From positions 1 through 51,079 of the forward strand of contig LBPS01000003.1 of NCBI GenBank assembly GCA_000990325.1: a stretch of 51,079 bases of DNA, given 5' to 3'. Both the position numbers and the translations under genes were made by a program. This DNA comes from Candidatus Nomurabacteria bacterium GW2011_GWE2_34_25 (lineage in GTDB: Bacteria > Patescibacteriota > Minisyncoccia > Phycocordibacterales > UBA9973). The notes under the pieces are model-generated. The model made no database searches. It saw only the letters and a program-made list of their open reading frames with translations, and was not told the origin of the DNA. The first letter of the stretch is position 1. The number at the start of each line of letters is the position of its first letter. This document shows positions 1 to 7,780 of this stretch, piece after piece.

Positions 1-98
1 CACCTCGATGTCGGCTCACCTTATCCTGGTGGTGGAGAAGCTGCCAAGGGTTTAGCTGTTCGCTAATTAAAAAGGTACGCGAGCTGGGTTCAAACCGT

Positions 99-498
99 TG
101 AGACCGTAATTAAAAATTACCAATTACCAATTACCAATGAAAATGCATTTGCATCAAATTAGTAATCAGTAATTAGTAATCAGTAATTATTATTTCGACA
201 GTTTGAACCGTCGAGGAAAGTAAAGAAATAAACGATATTTCTTTCAATGTTTTAATCTGAGAAAAAACCGTGTGTACTGTGGTACACTCACGGCGGCATA
301 CAATTAATTGTATGAGAATTTCACTTATATCGGTGAAGTCCCAAGTGGATAATACCGAGGGAAGTCGCAAGACACCCGTAGAGACTAAATGTGAAATAGC
401 CAAATTTATTTGGTGAAAGTTATAGTCCAATCCCATAAGTAATTGTGGTTCGATCATTATTATTGAAACGCGATAATGAGAGAAGTAAAATATAGATG
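99..498 (+). ncRNA. Group I intron in 23S rRNA (site L2593), ORF-less
   Basis: Removing 99-498 rejoins CAAACCGT to CGTGAGACAGG, restoring the conserved 23S sequence. The 5' exon ends in U and the intron ends in G (498), as group I introns require. Core elements are visible: an R-like stretch around 375-391 (GTAGAGACTAAATG) and an S-like stretch at 416-428 (AAAGTTATAGTCC), whose GACTA/TAGTC can form P7. Bases 201-209 (GTTTGAACC) are a perfect complement of exon bases 87-95, a candidate internal guide sequence, although the pairing at the splice-site U itself is imperfect as drawn. No LAGLIDADG or other endonuclease ORF is present. L2593 is a known insertion site, used by the Chlamydomonas chloroplast I-CreI intron; rRNA introns are common in CPR bacteria. 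Confidence 0.85.
103..190 (+). repeat. ATTACC/AGTAAT tandem repeats forming a long P1-side hairpin in the intron
   Basis: Tandem ATTACCA units (108-136) face tandem AGTAATC/AGTAATT units (159-188). The two blocks are roughly complementary, so the RNA can fold into a long AT-rich hairpin between the 5' splice site and the candidate guide sequence. The same ATTACC/ATTACT units occur at 8871-8912, 46121-46148 and 47134-47160, so this looks like a dispersed repeat that has colonised a tolerant loop of the ribozyme. Confidence 0.6.
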
Positions 499-550
499 CG
501 TGAGACAGGTTGGTCTCCTATCTACTGCAGGCGTTGATTCTTGAGAAGAT

Positions 551-581
<31 letters not shown>

Positions 582-870
582 TGACCTCTGGTGTGTGGGC
601 TCTACTGCCAAGTGGACTGCCCAGTAGCTATGTCGGGAATGGATAACCTCTGAAAGCATCTAAGAGGGAAGCCAGCTTCAAGATGAGGAATCGTTTGAGA
701 AACCTGAGAGATGATCAGGTTGATAGGCACTAGGTGTACAGACAGTAATGTCTTTAGCCGAGGTGTACTAATCGTTCGATTCCTATTAGGAAATGTGAAA
801 ATCATTGTTGTTGTGTTCTACAGTATTCAGTTTTCAGGTATCATGTATCTGAAGATTTGTTGAATTTTTT

Positions 871-968
871 GTTCTGGTGATTCGATATGGTGGTCACACC
901 TGTTCTCATTCCGAACACAGAAGTTAAGCACCGTTATGCCGATGATACTCTTTTATGGGGAAAGTTCT
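871..968 (+). rRNA. rrf: 5S rRNA-like copy A, lacking its adjacent 3' helix strand
   Basis: This follows 23S and carries a standard 5S 5' half: TTCTGGTGATTCG, then CACACCTG, CCGAACACAGAAGTTAAG and CGATGATACTC. Helix II can form (GGTG 886-893 region with CACC 929-932). After GGGGAAAG (957-964) the sequence departs from 5S, and no strand complementary to the 5' end follows at once. The best partner for GTTCTGGTG (871-879) is CGCCAGAAC at 1201-1209, beyond copy B. Copy A is therefore either a 5S gene interrupted by about 226 bases or a 3'-truncated relic. Confidence 0.6.
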
Positions 969-1045
969 ATTTATAGGGGTATTTTGTTGTTTTATATAGT
1001 AGTCCCGCCTTACAGGCGCAGTACACCTTTCGCTCTATGATTACA

Positions 1046-1172
1046 TAGTGCTCAAGGTCTTGCGATTGGGTCCCTTACCCAATCTCACCTGTTCTCATTC
1101 CGAACACAGAAGTTAAGTCTTGTAGTGTCGATGATACTCTTTCATGGGGAAAGTAGATAGCCGCCAGCACTA
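1046..1172 (+). rRNA. rrf: 5S rRNA-like copy B
   Basis: Bases 1086-1153 align without gaps to 897-964 of copy A: the first 32 bases are identical, an 11-base middle differs, and the last 25 bases have one change. Copy B then has a canonical 3' end, GTAGATAGCCGCCAG. A closing helix TAGTGCT (1046-1052) with AGCACTA (1166-1172) gives a 127-nt molecule, and CAAGG (1053-1057) can pair with TCTTG (1118-1122) as helix II. Relative to E. coli 5S it carries a small extra hairpin (ATTGGGTCCCTTACCCAAT, 1065-1083). It may be the functional 5S of this operon. Confidence 0.55.
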
Positions 1173-1225
1173 AGCAATGAATTTTTTCGTTTCTGGTTGC
1201 CGCCAGAACAAAGTATTCAACTCAT

Positions 1226-1252
1226 GAAAAACACCCGTTTGGGTGTTTTTTA
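1226..1252 (+). terminator. Intrinsic terminator of the rRNA operon
   Basis: AAAACACCC, loop GTTT, GGGTGTTTTTT: a 9-bp stem followed by a T run directly after the 5S region. Confidence 0.85.
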
Positions 1253-1255
1253 TAC

Positions 1256-1284
1256 TTGACGTAATTTATTTATTGTTTTAGAAT
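1256..1284 (+). promoter_or_regulatory. Promoter, TTGACG-17-TAGAAT
   Basis: The -35 TTGACG (1256-1261) and -10 TAGAAT (1279-1284) are separated by 17 bases. The predicted transcript has a leader of about 20 nt before the ATG at 1311, so this gene is not leaderless. Confidence 0.55.
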
Positions 1285-1310
1285 AAACAAAACTTTAAAA
1301 AATCGAAATC

Positions 1311-1913
1311 ATGAATTTATCTTTAATTGGTGGGGTGATTGGTCTACTCGTTGACATACCTCTTGTAATTGGCATACTAAAAGGCAAAATTATACAAAAT
1401 TACGTTACCTACTTTCTTTGGGGAGTATTAGATGTAATAATATTTGCAACAATTATTTTTCAGAATGGAAAAAATTTTTGGCTATCATTATTCTACGCAG
1501 TTGGATCTTTTACGGTTGCTATTTTTCTTGTTTTCAAGGGTCAAACTAAATGGACACGAATTGAATCAATGGTTATATTCTTAATAATTATTTGCATGAT
1601 TATTTGGTGGCAAATTGGTAGCAAGGCTGCGAATATTGCTGCTGTTGTAGCCTTGGGAATTGCCAGTATTCCACAAATTTTGGATACAATAAAAAATCCA
1701 AATTTTACGCCAACTGGAATATATCTAATTTATTCTTTTGCCGCATTTCTTTCTTTTGTTGGGGGAGAAAATTGGAATGTTAAAGATAAACTTTACCCAG
1801 GAGGGGCTTTAGTTTTATCTATCCTCATAACGATATTGTCTATGAGGAAAATGAGAGCTATGTGGCTTCATCAACTTTTATCTTTTGAGTCACCATATAA
1901 AGTTTTTTGGTGA
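1311..1913 (+). CDS. Seven-helix membrane protein, PQ-loop/SWEET-like
   Basis: The 200-residue product has about seven hydrophobic segments (roughly residues 3-24, 30-52, 55-76, 82-104, 105-122, 130-152 and 160-180). The fifth and sixth segments hold ASIPQILDTIKNP followed by TGIYLIYSFAAFLSF, a PQ-loop-type signature. The N-terminal segments (DIPLVIGILKGK then a second helix) look like a degenerate copy, so a 3+1+3 helix arrangement as in SWEET and PQ-loop transporters is plausible. A role in moving a small solute across the membrane is inference only. It has its own promoter and is followed by a terminator, so it is probably monocistronic. The tail from about residue 181 is basic and probably cytoplasmic. 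Confidence 0.5.
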   Translation: MNLSLIGGVIGLLVDIPLVIGILKGKIIQNYVTYFLWGVLDVIIFATIIFQNGKNFWLSLFYAVGSFTVAIFLVFKGQTKWTRIESMVIFLIIICMIIWWQIGSKAANIAAVVALGIASIPQILDTIKNPNFTPTGIYLIYSFAAFLSFVGGENWNVKDKLYPGGALVLSILITILSMRKMRAMWLHQLLSFESPYKVFW

Positions 1914-1930
1914 TATTAATTTTTTACAAT

Positions 1931-1957
1931 TCCGCTTCAATTTTGAGGCGGATTTTT
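1931..1957 (+). terminator. Intrinsic terminator
   Basis: TCCGCTTCA, loop ATTT, TGAGGCGGA forms a 9-bp stem (one G-T pair) and is followed by TTTTTG. Confidence 0.8.
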
Positions 1958-1975
1958 GTTTAGGGGGAGTGGATG

Positions 1976-1984
1976 TGGTATAGT
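1976..1984 (+). promoter_or_regulatory. Extended -10 promoter TGG-TATAGT
   Basis: TG (1976-1977) plus TATAGT (1979-1984) lie 8 bases before the ATG at 1993. The predicted start of transcription is at or next to the start codon. Confidence 0.55.
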
Positions 1985-1992
1985 ATAGACAT

Positions 1993-2769
1993 ATGACTTG
2001 GGCAACTAAAAGAAAAATACAATATTTAAGTGGATTTTTTGGTGTTATTTTAGTAATTCTTTTTATCTTCTTGTATCCAGTTATTTTCAAGAAACCGACT
2101 TGTACAGATGGGAAAAAGAACGGAACAGAAACGGGGGTTGACTGTGGTGGGGCTTGTTCTCGTATGTGTAAAGAAGTTACATCTGATCCTGTTATTTTAT
2201 GGAGCAGAGCTTTTCCTGTTATTCTAAATACATATAATTTTGTTGCCTTAGTAGAAAATCAGAATAAAAATTCTGCTATTGAAAAAATCGATTATGAATT
2301 TAGAGCCTATGATGTAAACAACAGGTTGCTTGGTCGAAGAAAGGGAACTACATATATTCCCCCAAGTAAACAATTTGCCATTTTTGAAGCTCGATTTGAT
2401 TCAGGTGAAGCGAAAGTTAAGAGTATTACCTTTGAATTTGTACCTCCATTTAATTGGACTAAAAAAGAACCAACTGTAAACAATCTTGATCTGTATGTTG
2501 ATAATGTATTGATGGGTGAAGATGATAAAAATCCAAGTCTTTCTGCACGCATAAAGAATGAGTCCATACAAGACATACCGTCATTTGAAGTTTTTGTAAT
2601 CCTCTATGATCAAGAGGGTAATGCAATTAACGTTTCTAAAACCGTCAAAGAAGGTCTTTCTAGTGGGGAGTCTCTTCCGGTTTTCTTTACATGGCCAGAA
2701 GAACTTACGGGTGATCCTGTAGTTAAAGATATTTTGATTGAGATTAATCCATTTAAGGTATCATTTTAA
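1993..2769 (+). CDS. Membrane-anchored envelope protein with Cys-rich motif
   Basis: Of 258 residues, the N-terminal helix (about 12-31) is a single membrane anchor. It is followed by a Cys-rich motif, residues 36-59, of the form C-TDGKKNGTETGVDCGG-C-x3-C, a small motif seen in many exported proteins of bacteria and eukaryotes. The rest looks like two beta-sandwich repeats (about 65-160 and 165-258) of the kind found in extracellular domains. The product is probably exposed on the outer face of the membrane. It starts an apparent operon: rodA begins 6 bases after its stop. No specific function is recognised. Confidence 0.6.
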   Translation: MTWATKRKIQYLSGFFGVILVILFIFLYPVIFKKPTCTDGKKNGTETGVDCGGACSRMCKEVTSDPVILWSRAFPVILNTYNFVALVENQNKNSAIEKIDYEFRAYDVNNRLLGRRKGTTYIPPSKQFAIFEARFDSGEAKVKSITFEFVPPFNWTKKEPTVNNLDLYVDNVLMGEDDKNPSLSARIKNESIQDIPSFEVFVILYDQEGNAINVSKTVKEGLSSGESLPVFFTWPEELTGDPVVKDILIEINPFKVSF

Positions 2770-2775
2770 AATTCT

Positions 2776-3894
2776 ATGAAATCACGTTATTTTGGAATCG
2801 ATTGGCTTCTTCTCGTTTTTATAGTACCAGTCCTATTGGCAGGCCTTGTAACGATGAAGTCATTTACAGAGGTAACGCCATTTTTCTCACATCAACTCGT
2901 ATGGATTGGTATTTCTTTTTCAGTTTTTTTCTTATTGTCGTATGTTGATTTTAGATTTTTAAAAAGGACAGAAGTTTTAGTGACAATCTTTGGAATATTT
3001 TCTTTTCTACTTATCTTGTTGTTTATCTTTGGGCATACTGCCAATGGGGCACAGTCATGGTTTTCCTTTGGGGGGTTTTCTTTTCAGCCATCAGACTTGA
3101 TGAAGTTGGTGGTGATTTTGATGTTGGCTAAATATTTTTCACGTCGACATGTTGAAATAGACAATTTTAAACATATTTTTATATCAGGAATTTACGCTTT
3201 TATTCCGTTTCTTTTAGTGTTTTTACAGCCTGATTTTGGAGGAGCGATTATTATTCTCTTTATTTGGATTGGCATGACCTTGGTTTCTGGAATTTCTCGT
3301 AAATATTTTATGATTGTTGTTGGGATAGGGGCTGTTGCTTTTGCTTGTCTTTGGCTTTTTGTATTTCAACCTTACCAAAAAGCTCGTATTATAAATTTCG
3401 TGAATCCCATGACTGATATTCGTGGAACAGGTTATAATGTTTACCAGTCTACAATAGCAGTTGGTAGTGGGCAATTAACAGGTAAGGGGGTTGGATTTGG
3501 AACACAGTCTCGGTTAAAGTTTTTACCAGAGTATCAGACTGATTTCATTTTTGCAGCTTTCGTAGAAGAATGGGGGTTTGTAGGATCAATGTTTTTGTTT
3601 TTATTTTTGGGTCTTATTATATGGAGAATACTGCACATATCACTACTGGGGGCGACGAATTTTGAAATTCTTTATGGAGTAGGTTTATCCATTTATTTTA
3701 TGAGCCATTTTATTATTAATATCGGAATGAATATTGGGATAATGCCCGTCACAGGAATTACCTTGCCATTTATGAGTTATGGTGGATCTCATTTATTAAC
3801 TGAATTTATAGGACTTGGTATTTTGATGGGAATGAATAAATATAGTCGGGTGGCACATAGAGATGATATGAGGAATGAGTTTTTAGGTATATAG
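2776..3894 (+). CDS. rodA: Rod-shape peptidoglycan glycosyltransferase RodA (SEDS family)
   Basis: The 372-residue polytopic protein has the SEDS hallmarks: GAQSWFSFGGFSFQPSD (about 91-107), LQPDFGGAI with the catalytic-type Asp (about 150), GTQSRLKFLPEYQTDFIFA (about 242-260) with EEWGF, and ITLPFMSYGGS near the end. SEDS proteins polymerise lipid II glycan strands at the membrane, usually with a class B penicillin-binding protein. The length is normal for RodA rather than FtsW. It lies 6 bases after the upstream envelope gene and 13 bases before folD, so it is probably co-transcribed. No Shine-Dalgarno sequence is seen before the ATG. The partner PBP2 is not in the window. Confidence 0.93.
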   Translation: MKSRYFGIDWLLLVFIVPVLLAGLVTMKSFTEVTPFFSHQLVWIGISFSVFFLLSYVDFRFLKRTEVLVTIFGIFSFLLILLFIFGHTANGAQSWFSFGGFSFQPSDLMKLVVILMLAKYFSRRHVEIDNFKHIFISGIYAFIPFLLVFLQPDFGGAIIILFIWIGMTLVSGISRKYFMIVVGIGAVAFACLWLFVFQPYQKARIINFVNPMTDIRGTGYNVYQSTIAVGSGQLTGKGVGFGTQSRLKFLPEYQTDFIFAAFVEEWGFVGSMFLFLFLGLIIWRILHISLLGATNFEILYGVGLSIYFMSHFIINIGMNIGIMPVTGITLPFMSYGGSHLLTEFIGLGILMGMNKYSRVAHRDDMRNEFLGI

Positions 3895-3907
3895 TATAGA
3901 AACAATT

Positions 3908-4741
3908 ATGCAAATTATAGACGGAAGAAAAATTAAAGATGAAATTTTAAAAGACCTGAAAGATAAAGTTGAGGCGCTTCCTTTTCCTCCTATTTTTTGT
4001 GATATTTTAGTGGGGGATGATACTGTTTCAGCTTCATATGTAAGGATTAAAGGTAAGGCAGCTGAATCTGTAGGAATAAAATTTCGAACTGTTAATTTTC
4101 CTAAAGGTATTACAACAGAAGAGGTCGTTGAAGAAATAGAAAATTTAAATCATGTCCCTTTGATGTGTGGTATTATTGTACAGTTGCCATTACCAGCACA
4201 TATAGATACACAAACAGTTCTAGATGCTATTTATCCAAAGCTAGATGTTGATTGTTTGGGAAAGTTAAATAATAATAACTTTTATAATGATACAGGAAGC
4301 ATTGGTTATCCAACGGCTCTTGCGTGTATGAAACTTTTAGAAACACTCCATATAGATTTGAAAGATAAAAATATTGTGGTTTTAGGTCAGGGTAAACTTG
4401 TAGGACTTCCAGTGACGCATTTACTAAAAAAACAAGGACTAAATGTTTCGGTTGTAAATAGTCAGACTGAAAATGTTGATACTCTCACCAAAGAAGCTGA
4501 TTTGATAATCTCAGCTATTGGTCGTGGAAAATTTATAACTGGTGACATGGTCAAAGATGGAGTGGTTATTGTAGATGCTGGAACTTCAGAAGAAAATGGT
4601 TCTGTTGTTGGGGATGTCGACATGGAATCAGTTGGGGATAGGGCTTCTTTTATAACACCTACACCAGGAGGGGTAGGGCCTGTAACTGTCGCTATGTTAC
4701 TTGAAAATGTTTACCAAGTTGCTAAAAATAAAAATGAATAA
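3908..4741 (+). CDS. folD: Bifunctional methylenetetrahydrofolate dehydrogenase/cyclohydrolase FolD
   Basis: FolD interconverts 5,10-methylene-THF, methenyl-THF and 10-formyl-THF using NADP. The 277-residue protein keeps the catalytic YVRIK lysine (residues 51-55), GIIVQLPLP (about 93-101), the dinucleotide-binding VLGQGKLVGLP (about 159-169) and the C-terminal TPTPGGVGPVTVAML. It is divergent: the usual DVDG is DVDC (about 115-118), and the usual P-C-T-P-x-G that follows is replaced by YPTALACM. These changes sit near the substrate and could affect one of the two activities; that is inference. Its last codons overlap the start of the PAP2 gene by 8 bases. Confidence 0.9.
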   Translation: MQIIDGRKIKDEILKDLKDKVEALPFPPIFCDILVGDDTVSASYVRIKGKAAESVGIKFRTVNFPKGITTEEVVEEIENLNHVPLMCGIIVQLPLPAHIDTQTVLDAIYPKLDVDCLGKLNNNNFYNDTGSIGYPTALACMKLLETLHIDLKDKNIVVLGQGKLVGLPVTHLLKKQGLNVSVVNSQTENVDTLTKEADLIISAIGRGKFITGDMVKDGVVIVDAGTSEENGSVVGDVDMESVGDRASFITPTPGGVGPVTVAMLLENVYQVAKNKNE

Positions 4742-5321
4742 TACAATCTTTTTCAGCCTTTATAATTTAACTCATCGTTCAGCAATTTTTGATTGGATTG
4801 TTTTATTTTTTGCCAATCCTTTTATTTATATTTTAATTCTCATCGCTATAATTTTTCTAGTTTTTTATACCAATGGAGTTTTTGATTCAAAGAATTTTTC
4901 TCAGCAATATAATTTAGGTCCTCGATTAAAAGTTATATTCTTTATTGGGTCTTCAGCTGTTTTTGCTTGGATTATTACGTCCATTCTGAAAGCTATCATT
5001 GTCTATCCTCGTCCATTTATTGTTTTTGAAAATATTAAGCCTTTATTTCTCCATGGTGGTATGGATTCCTTTCCCTCTGGTCATGCGACATTTACAGCAG
5101 CCTTGGCTATGTCTTTATTTTTGATAAATAAAAAGGTTGGAATTTATTTTGCAATTGGAGCTTTATTTGTTGGTTCATCTAGAATTGTTGCGGGAGTTCA
5201 TTTTCCAATTGATATTCTCTTTGGTTATATTATTGGAATTTTAGTTTCTTTCATTTTCAGCCTTATTTTTAAGGCCAAATTCATCGATCGTTTGCTTGCT
5301 ATTTTCACCAAAACGCTATAA
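4734..5321 (+). CDS. PAP2-family membrane phosphatase (undecaprenyl-diphosphatase-like)
   Basis: The start is taken at the ATG at 4734, overlapping folD by 8 bases; an in-frame ATG at 4701 lies deep inside folD and would add 11 unrelated residues. The product of 195 residues has the three phosphatase motifs: KAIIVYPRP, PSGHATF and SRIVAGVHFPIDILFG, all between about residues 85 and 165, with several membrane helices around them. Such enzymes (PgpB/BcrC type) dephosphorylate undecaprenyl diphosphate or phosphatidylglycerol phosphate. Placement in a cluster with rodA suggests recycling of the cell-wall lipid carrier. Confidence 0.85.
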   Translation: MNNTIFFSLYNLTHRSAIFDWIVLFFANPFIYILILIAIIFLVFYTNGVFDSKNFSQQYNLGPRLKVIFFIGSSAVFAWIITSILKAIIVYPRPFIVFENIKPLFLHGGMDSFPSGHATFTAALAMSLFLINKKVGIYFAIGALFVGSSRIVAGVHFPIDILFGYIIGILVSFIFSLIFKAKFIDRLLAIFTKTL

Positions 5322-5333
5322 AATAGGCCTATT

Positions 5334-6722
5334 ATGTTGAAAACAAGAATTACAGCATTACTTATCTTATTATTAGGCGCGGGTATTGGTTTTTTTGTTT
5401 ATAAGTCAGAGATCGCTAAAATGGCAGTTGCCAAAGATGCTACTCCTAAGGGATTTTTAGCTACACATCCATTCAAGCTTGGGCTTGATCTATCGGGTGG
5501 TACACACTTGGTGTACAGAGCAGACGTATCAGAGATTGATGCGACAGAGATAGGAGACTCCATGAGTTCTCTTCGTGATGTCATCGAAAGACGTATCAAT
5601 ATTTTCGGAGTTTCAGAACCTTCTATACAAGTACAAGATGGTGGATTCTCTAACCAAGGGGAGCAACGTCTTATCGTTGACCTTCCAGGAGTTACAGATG
5701 TCTCAAGCGCTATTGCAATGATAGGTGAGACACCAATGCTTGATTTTCGTACAGAGAATCCTATAAAAGATGCTCCAGTAGAAGCTACTGTAGGCAAAGA
5801 CGGTAATGTCGTGTTTGATCCTTATGCTTCTCAATACATAAAAACTGAACTTACTGGTCGTTATCTCGATAAGGCAATTCTCGAATTTGATCAAACTACT
5901 GGTGAAGCAATAGTGGCATTACAGTTTGATGAAGAGGGGTCAGCATTATTTGAAAAAATTACAAAAGAAAATGTTGGTAAAAGTGTTGCCATCTTTTTAG
6001 ATGGGGCACCTATTTCTATCCCTACTGTAAACGAAGCTATCTCTGGGGGTAAGGCTCAGATATCTGGAAATTTCAAAGCAACAGAAGCTAAGCTCCTAGT
6101 TGGACGTTTGAATTCTGGAGCTCTTCCTGTCGCTATTGAACTTATCTCTACACAAACTATTGGTCCATCACTTGGTACCGCTGCTACAGCTGCAGGGGTA
6201 AAGGCTGCACTTATCGGATTCCTCGCTATTGCACTCTTCTTGATCATTTGGTACAGACTTCCAGGACTTATAGCAACAGTTGCTCTCTCTATCTACGTGG
6301 TTGCAATGCTCGCTATTTTCAAGCTTGTCCCTGTGACTTTGACCGCTGCAGGTATTGCAGGATTCATCATCTCGCTTGGTATTGCGGTAGATGCAAACGT
6401 ACTCATATTTGAACGTATTAAAGAAGAGTTAAGAGGTGGAAGCACTGTAGGGGATTCTATGCATCATGGTTTTAAGCGTGCATGGCTCTCAGTTCGGGAT
6501 TCTAATATTTCAAGTATCATCACTGCCATTATCCTTTACTGGTTTGGTACGACTCTTATAAAAGGGTTTGCCCTAGTATTCTTGATTGGTGTATTGGTCT
6601 CTTTGATTTCTGCAATTTCTATTACAAGAATATTCCTTTATACTCTCAATATCAAAAAAACAAACGGATTCACCAACTTTTTATTCGGGTCGGGGCTTAG
6701 TAGCGCTAAATCTCAAAAATAA
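5334..6722 (+). CDS. secD: Protein translocase subunit SecD
   Basis: SecD forms, with SecF, the proton-driven accessory complex of the Sec translocon. This 462-residue copy has one N-terminal helix, the motif LGLDLSGGTHLVY (about 48-60), a shortened periplasmic P1 region, and a C-terminal RND-like block with ISLGIAVDANVLIFERIKEE (about 346-365) and GFKRAW. It is shorter than E. coli SecD (615 residues), mainly in the periplasmic part, as in many Gram-positives. It lies 12 bases after the PAP2 gene; a TATAAAAT sequence at 5317-5324 could add an internal promoter. secF starts 3 bases after its stop. Confidence 0.95.
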   Translation: MLKTRITALLILLLGAGIGFFVYKSEIAKMAVAKDATPKGFLATHPFKLGLDLSGGTHLVYRADVSEIDATEIGDSMSSLRDVIERRINIFGVSEPSIQVQDGGFSNQGEQRLIVDLPGVTDVSSAIAMIGETPMLDFRTENPIKDAPVEATVGKDGNVVFDPYASQYIKTELTGRYLDKAILEFDQTTGEAIVALQFDEEGSALFEKITKENVGKSVAIFLDGAPISIPTVNEAISGGKAQISGNFKATEAKLLVGRLNSGALPVAIELISTQTIGPSLGTAATAAGVKAALIGFLAIALFLIIWYRLPGLIATVALSIYVVAMLAIFKLVPVTLTAAGIAGFIISLGIAVDANVLIFERIKEELRGGSTVGDSMHHGFKRAWLSVRDSNISSIITAIILYWFGTTLIKGFALVFLIGVLVSLISAISITRIFLYTLNIKKTNGFTNFLFGSGLSSAKSQK

Positions 6723-6725
6723 TTT

Positions 6726-7610
6726 ATGTTTATCATTAAATACAAAAAAATATTTGTTTCAATTTCAATCGCCTTAGTAGTATTATCAATCGGTGCAATC
6801 TCGTTCTTTGGTTTAAATATGGGTATTGATTTTAAGGGCGGATCTCTCGTAGAAGTAGAATACACCAATGTTCGCCCAGAGCAGTCAATCATCGAAGCTA
6901 GTCTTAAGCCTCTAGCAGTTGGTCAAGTATTAATACAGCCAATAGGAGAAAAGGGTTACAGTATTAAGGCTCGCGATATAACAGACAAAGAACACAAAGA
7001 TATCTTGTCGGTTTTAGGTACTGATGCTGTAGAGAAAAGTTTTAATTCGATTGGTCCTTCCGTTGGAAAAGAACTTGCTCGAAAATCAATTATTTCATTT
7101 ATTTTAGTATCACTTGGAATTATTTTTTGGATTGCATTTTCTTTCCGTAAAGTTTCAAAGCCAGTTTCATCTTGGAAGTATGGTTTCATCGCTATCATTT
7201 CTCTTGTTCACGATATTATTATTCCAGTTGGAGTATTTGCTGTTATGAGTCACTTCTCAGGAGTAGAAGTAGATACTCTCTTTGTAGTTGCTGTACTTAC
7301 AATCCTAGGACTTTCGGTTTCTGATACTATTGTTGTGTTTGATCGTATTCGTGAGAATATCCGAATGGGTCAATTCAAGACTTTTGATGAGACCGTAGGA
7401 AGAAGTTTAAATCAAGTCTTTGCTCGTTCTATTGCTACTTCCTCAACTGTCATCATCGCATTGCTAGCCCTTGTATTCTTTGGTCCTACAAGTACGAAAA
7501 TTTTCGCTTTAATGCTTACAGCTGGTATGTTCTTTGGAACATATTCATCTATCTTCTTGGCAAGTCCTATGTTGGTTTTAGTACAGGATATGCAGAAGAG
7601 TAGAAAATAG
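6726..7610 (+). CDS. secF: Protein translocase subunit SecF
   Basis: The 294-residue protein has GLNMGIDFKGGSLVEVEY (about 29-46), the SecF signature, then five C-terminal helices containing ILGLSVSDTIVVFDRIREN (about 194-212) and the VGRSLNQVFARSIATS segment. Length is normal for SecF. Together with secD it completes the SecDF complex that pulls exported proteins across the membrane. It is the last gene of the 1993-7610 run and is followed by a strong terminator. Confidence 0.95.
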   Translation: MFIIKYKKIFVSISIALVVLSIGAISFFGLNMGIDFKGGSLVEVEYTNVRPEQSIIEASLKPLAVGQVLIQPIGEKGYSIKARDITDKEHKDILSVLGTDAVEKSFNSIGPSVGKELARKSIISFILVSLGIIFWIAFSFRKVSKPVSSWKYGFIAIISLVHDIIIPVGVFAVMSHFSGVEVDTLFVVAVLTILGLSVSDTIVVFDRIRENIRMGQFKTFDETVGRSLNQVFARSIATSSTVIIALLALVFFGPTSTKIFALMLTAGMFFGTYSSIFLASPMLVLVQDMQKSRK

Positions 7611-7651
7611 AAAGTATATAATAGATTGGGAAATTAGTTTAGTGATTAGCA

Positions 7652-7684
7652 AAATGCCCCGCAAGCTTCGCTTGCGGGGCATTT
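7652..7684 (+). terminator. Strong hairpin terminator after secF
   Basis: AAATGCCCCGCAAG, loop CTTCG, CTTGCGGGGCATTT is a perfect 14-bp stem, the GC-richest hairpin in the region. The T run is short, so it may also act as an RNA-stabilising end. Upstream bases 7631-7650 contain ATTAGTTTAGTGATTAG, a degenerate member of the ATTAC/AGTAAT repeats. Confidence 0.8.
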
Positions 7685-7685
7685 A

Positions 7686-7694
7686 TGCTATAAT
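7686..7694 (+). promoter_or_regulatory. Extended -10 promoter TGC-TATAAT for lemA
   Basis: TG (7686-7687), C, TATAAT (7689-7694), starting immediately after the secF terminator. It predicts a leader of about 80 nt before lemA at 7781, which contains the hairpin at 7738-7764. Confidence 0.6.
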
Positions 7695-7737
7695 ATAATA
7701 CATTGAAAGTCGTTTATCAAAATTAATAATAAAAAAG

Positions 7738-7764
7738 CATCGCGCCTAAAGGACTTACGCGATG
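7738..7764 (+). other. 5'-UTR hairpin of lemA
   Basis: CATCGCG (7738-7744) pairs with CGCGATG (7758-7764) around a 13-base loop that includes AAAGGA. It ends 16 bases before the lemA ATG. A hairpin with the same outer sequence (TCGCGC...TACGCGA) occurs at 45199-45229. It may be a regulatory element or a dispersed palindromic repeat. Confidence 0.4.
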
Positions 7765-7780
7765 TGATTCGCAAAATCAT

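Noticed and set aside
173-457. Minus-strand ORF of 94 codons inside the 23S region
   Set aside because: It lies wholly in the group I intron on the opposite strand and resembles no endonuclease; the conserved intron core explains the sequence.
99-498. Ordinary 23S expansion segment or processed intervening sequence
   Set aside because: Exact restoration of the conserved sequence on removal, terminal U/G rule and R/S-like core elements fit a group I intron better.
602-805. Minus-strand ORF over the end of 23S
   Set aside because: It is antisense to conserved rRNA sequence and has no protein-like features.
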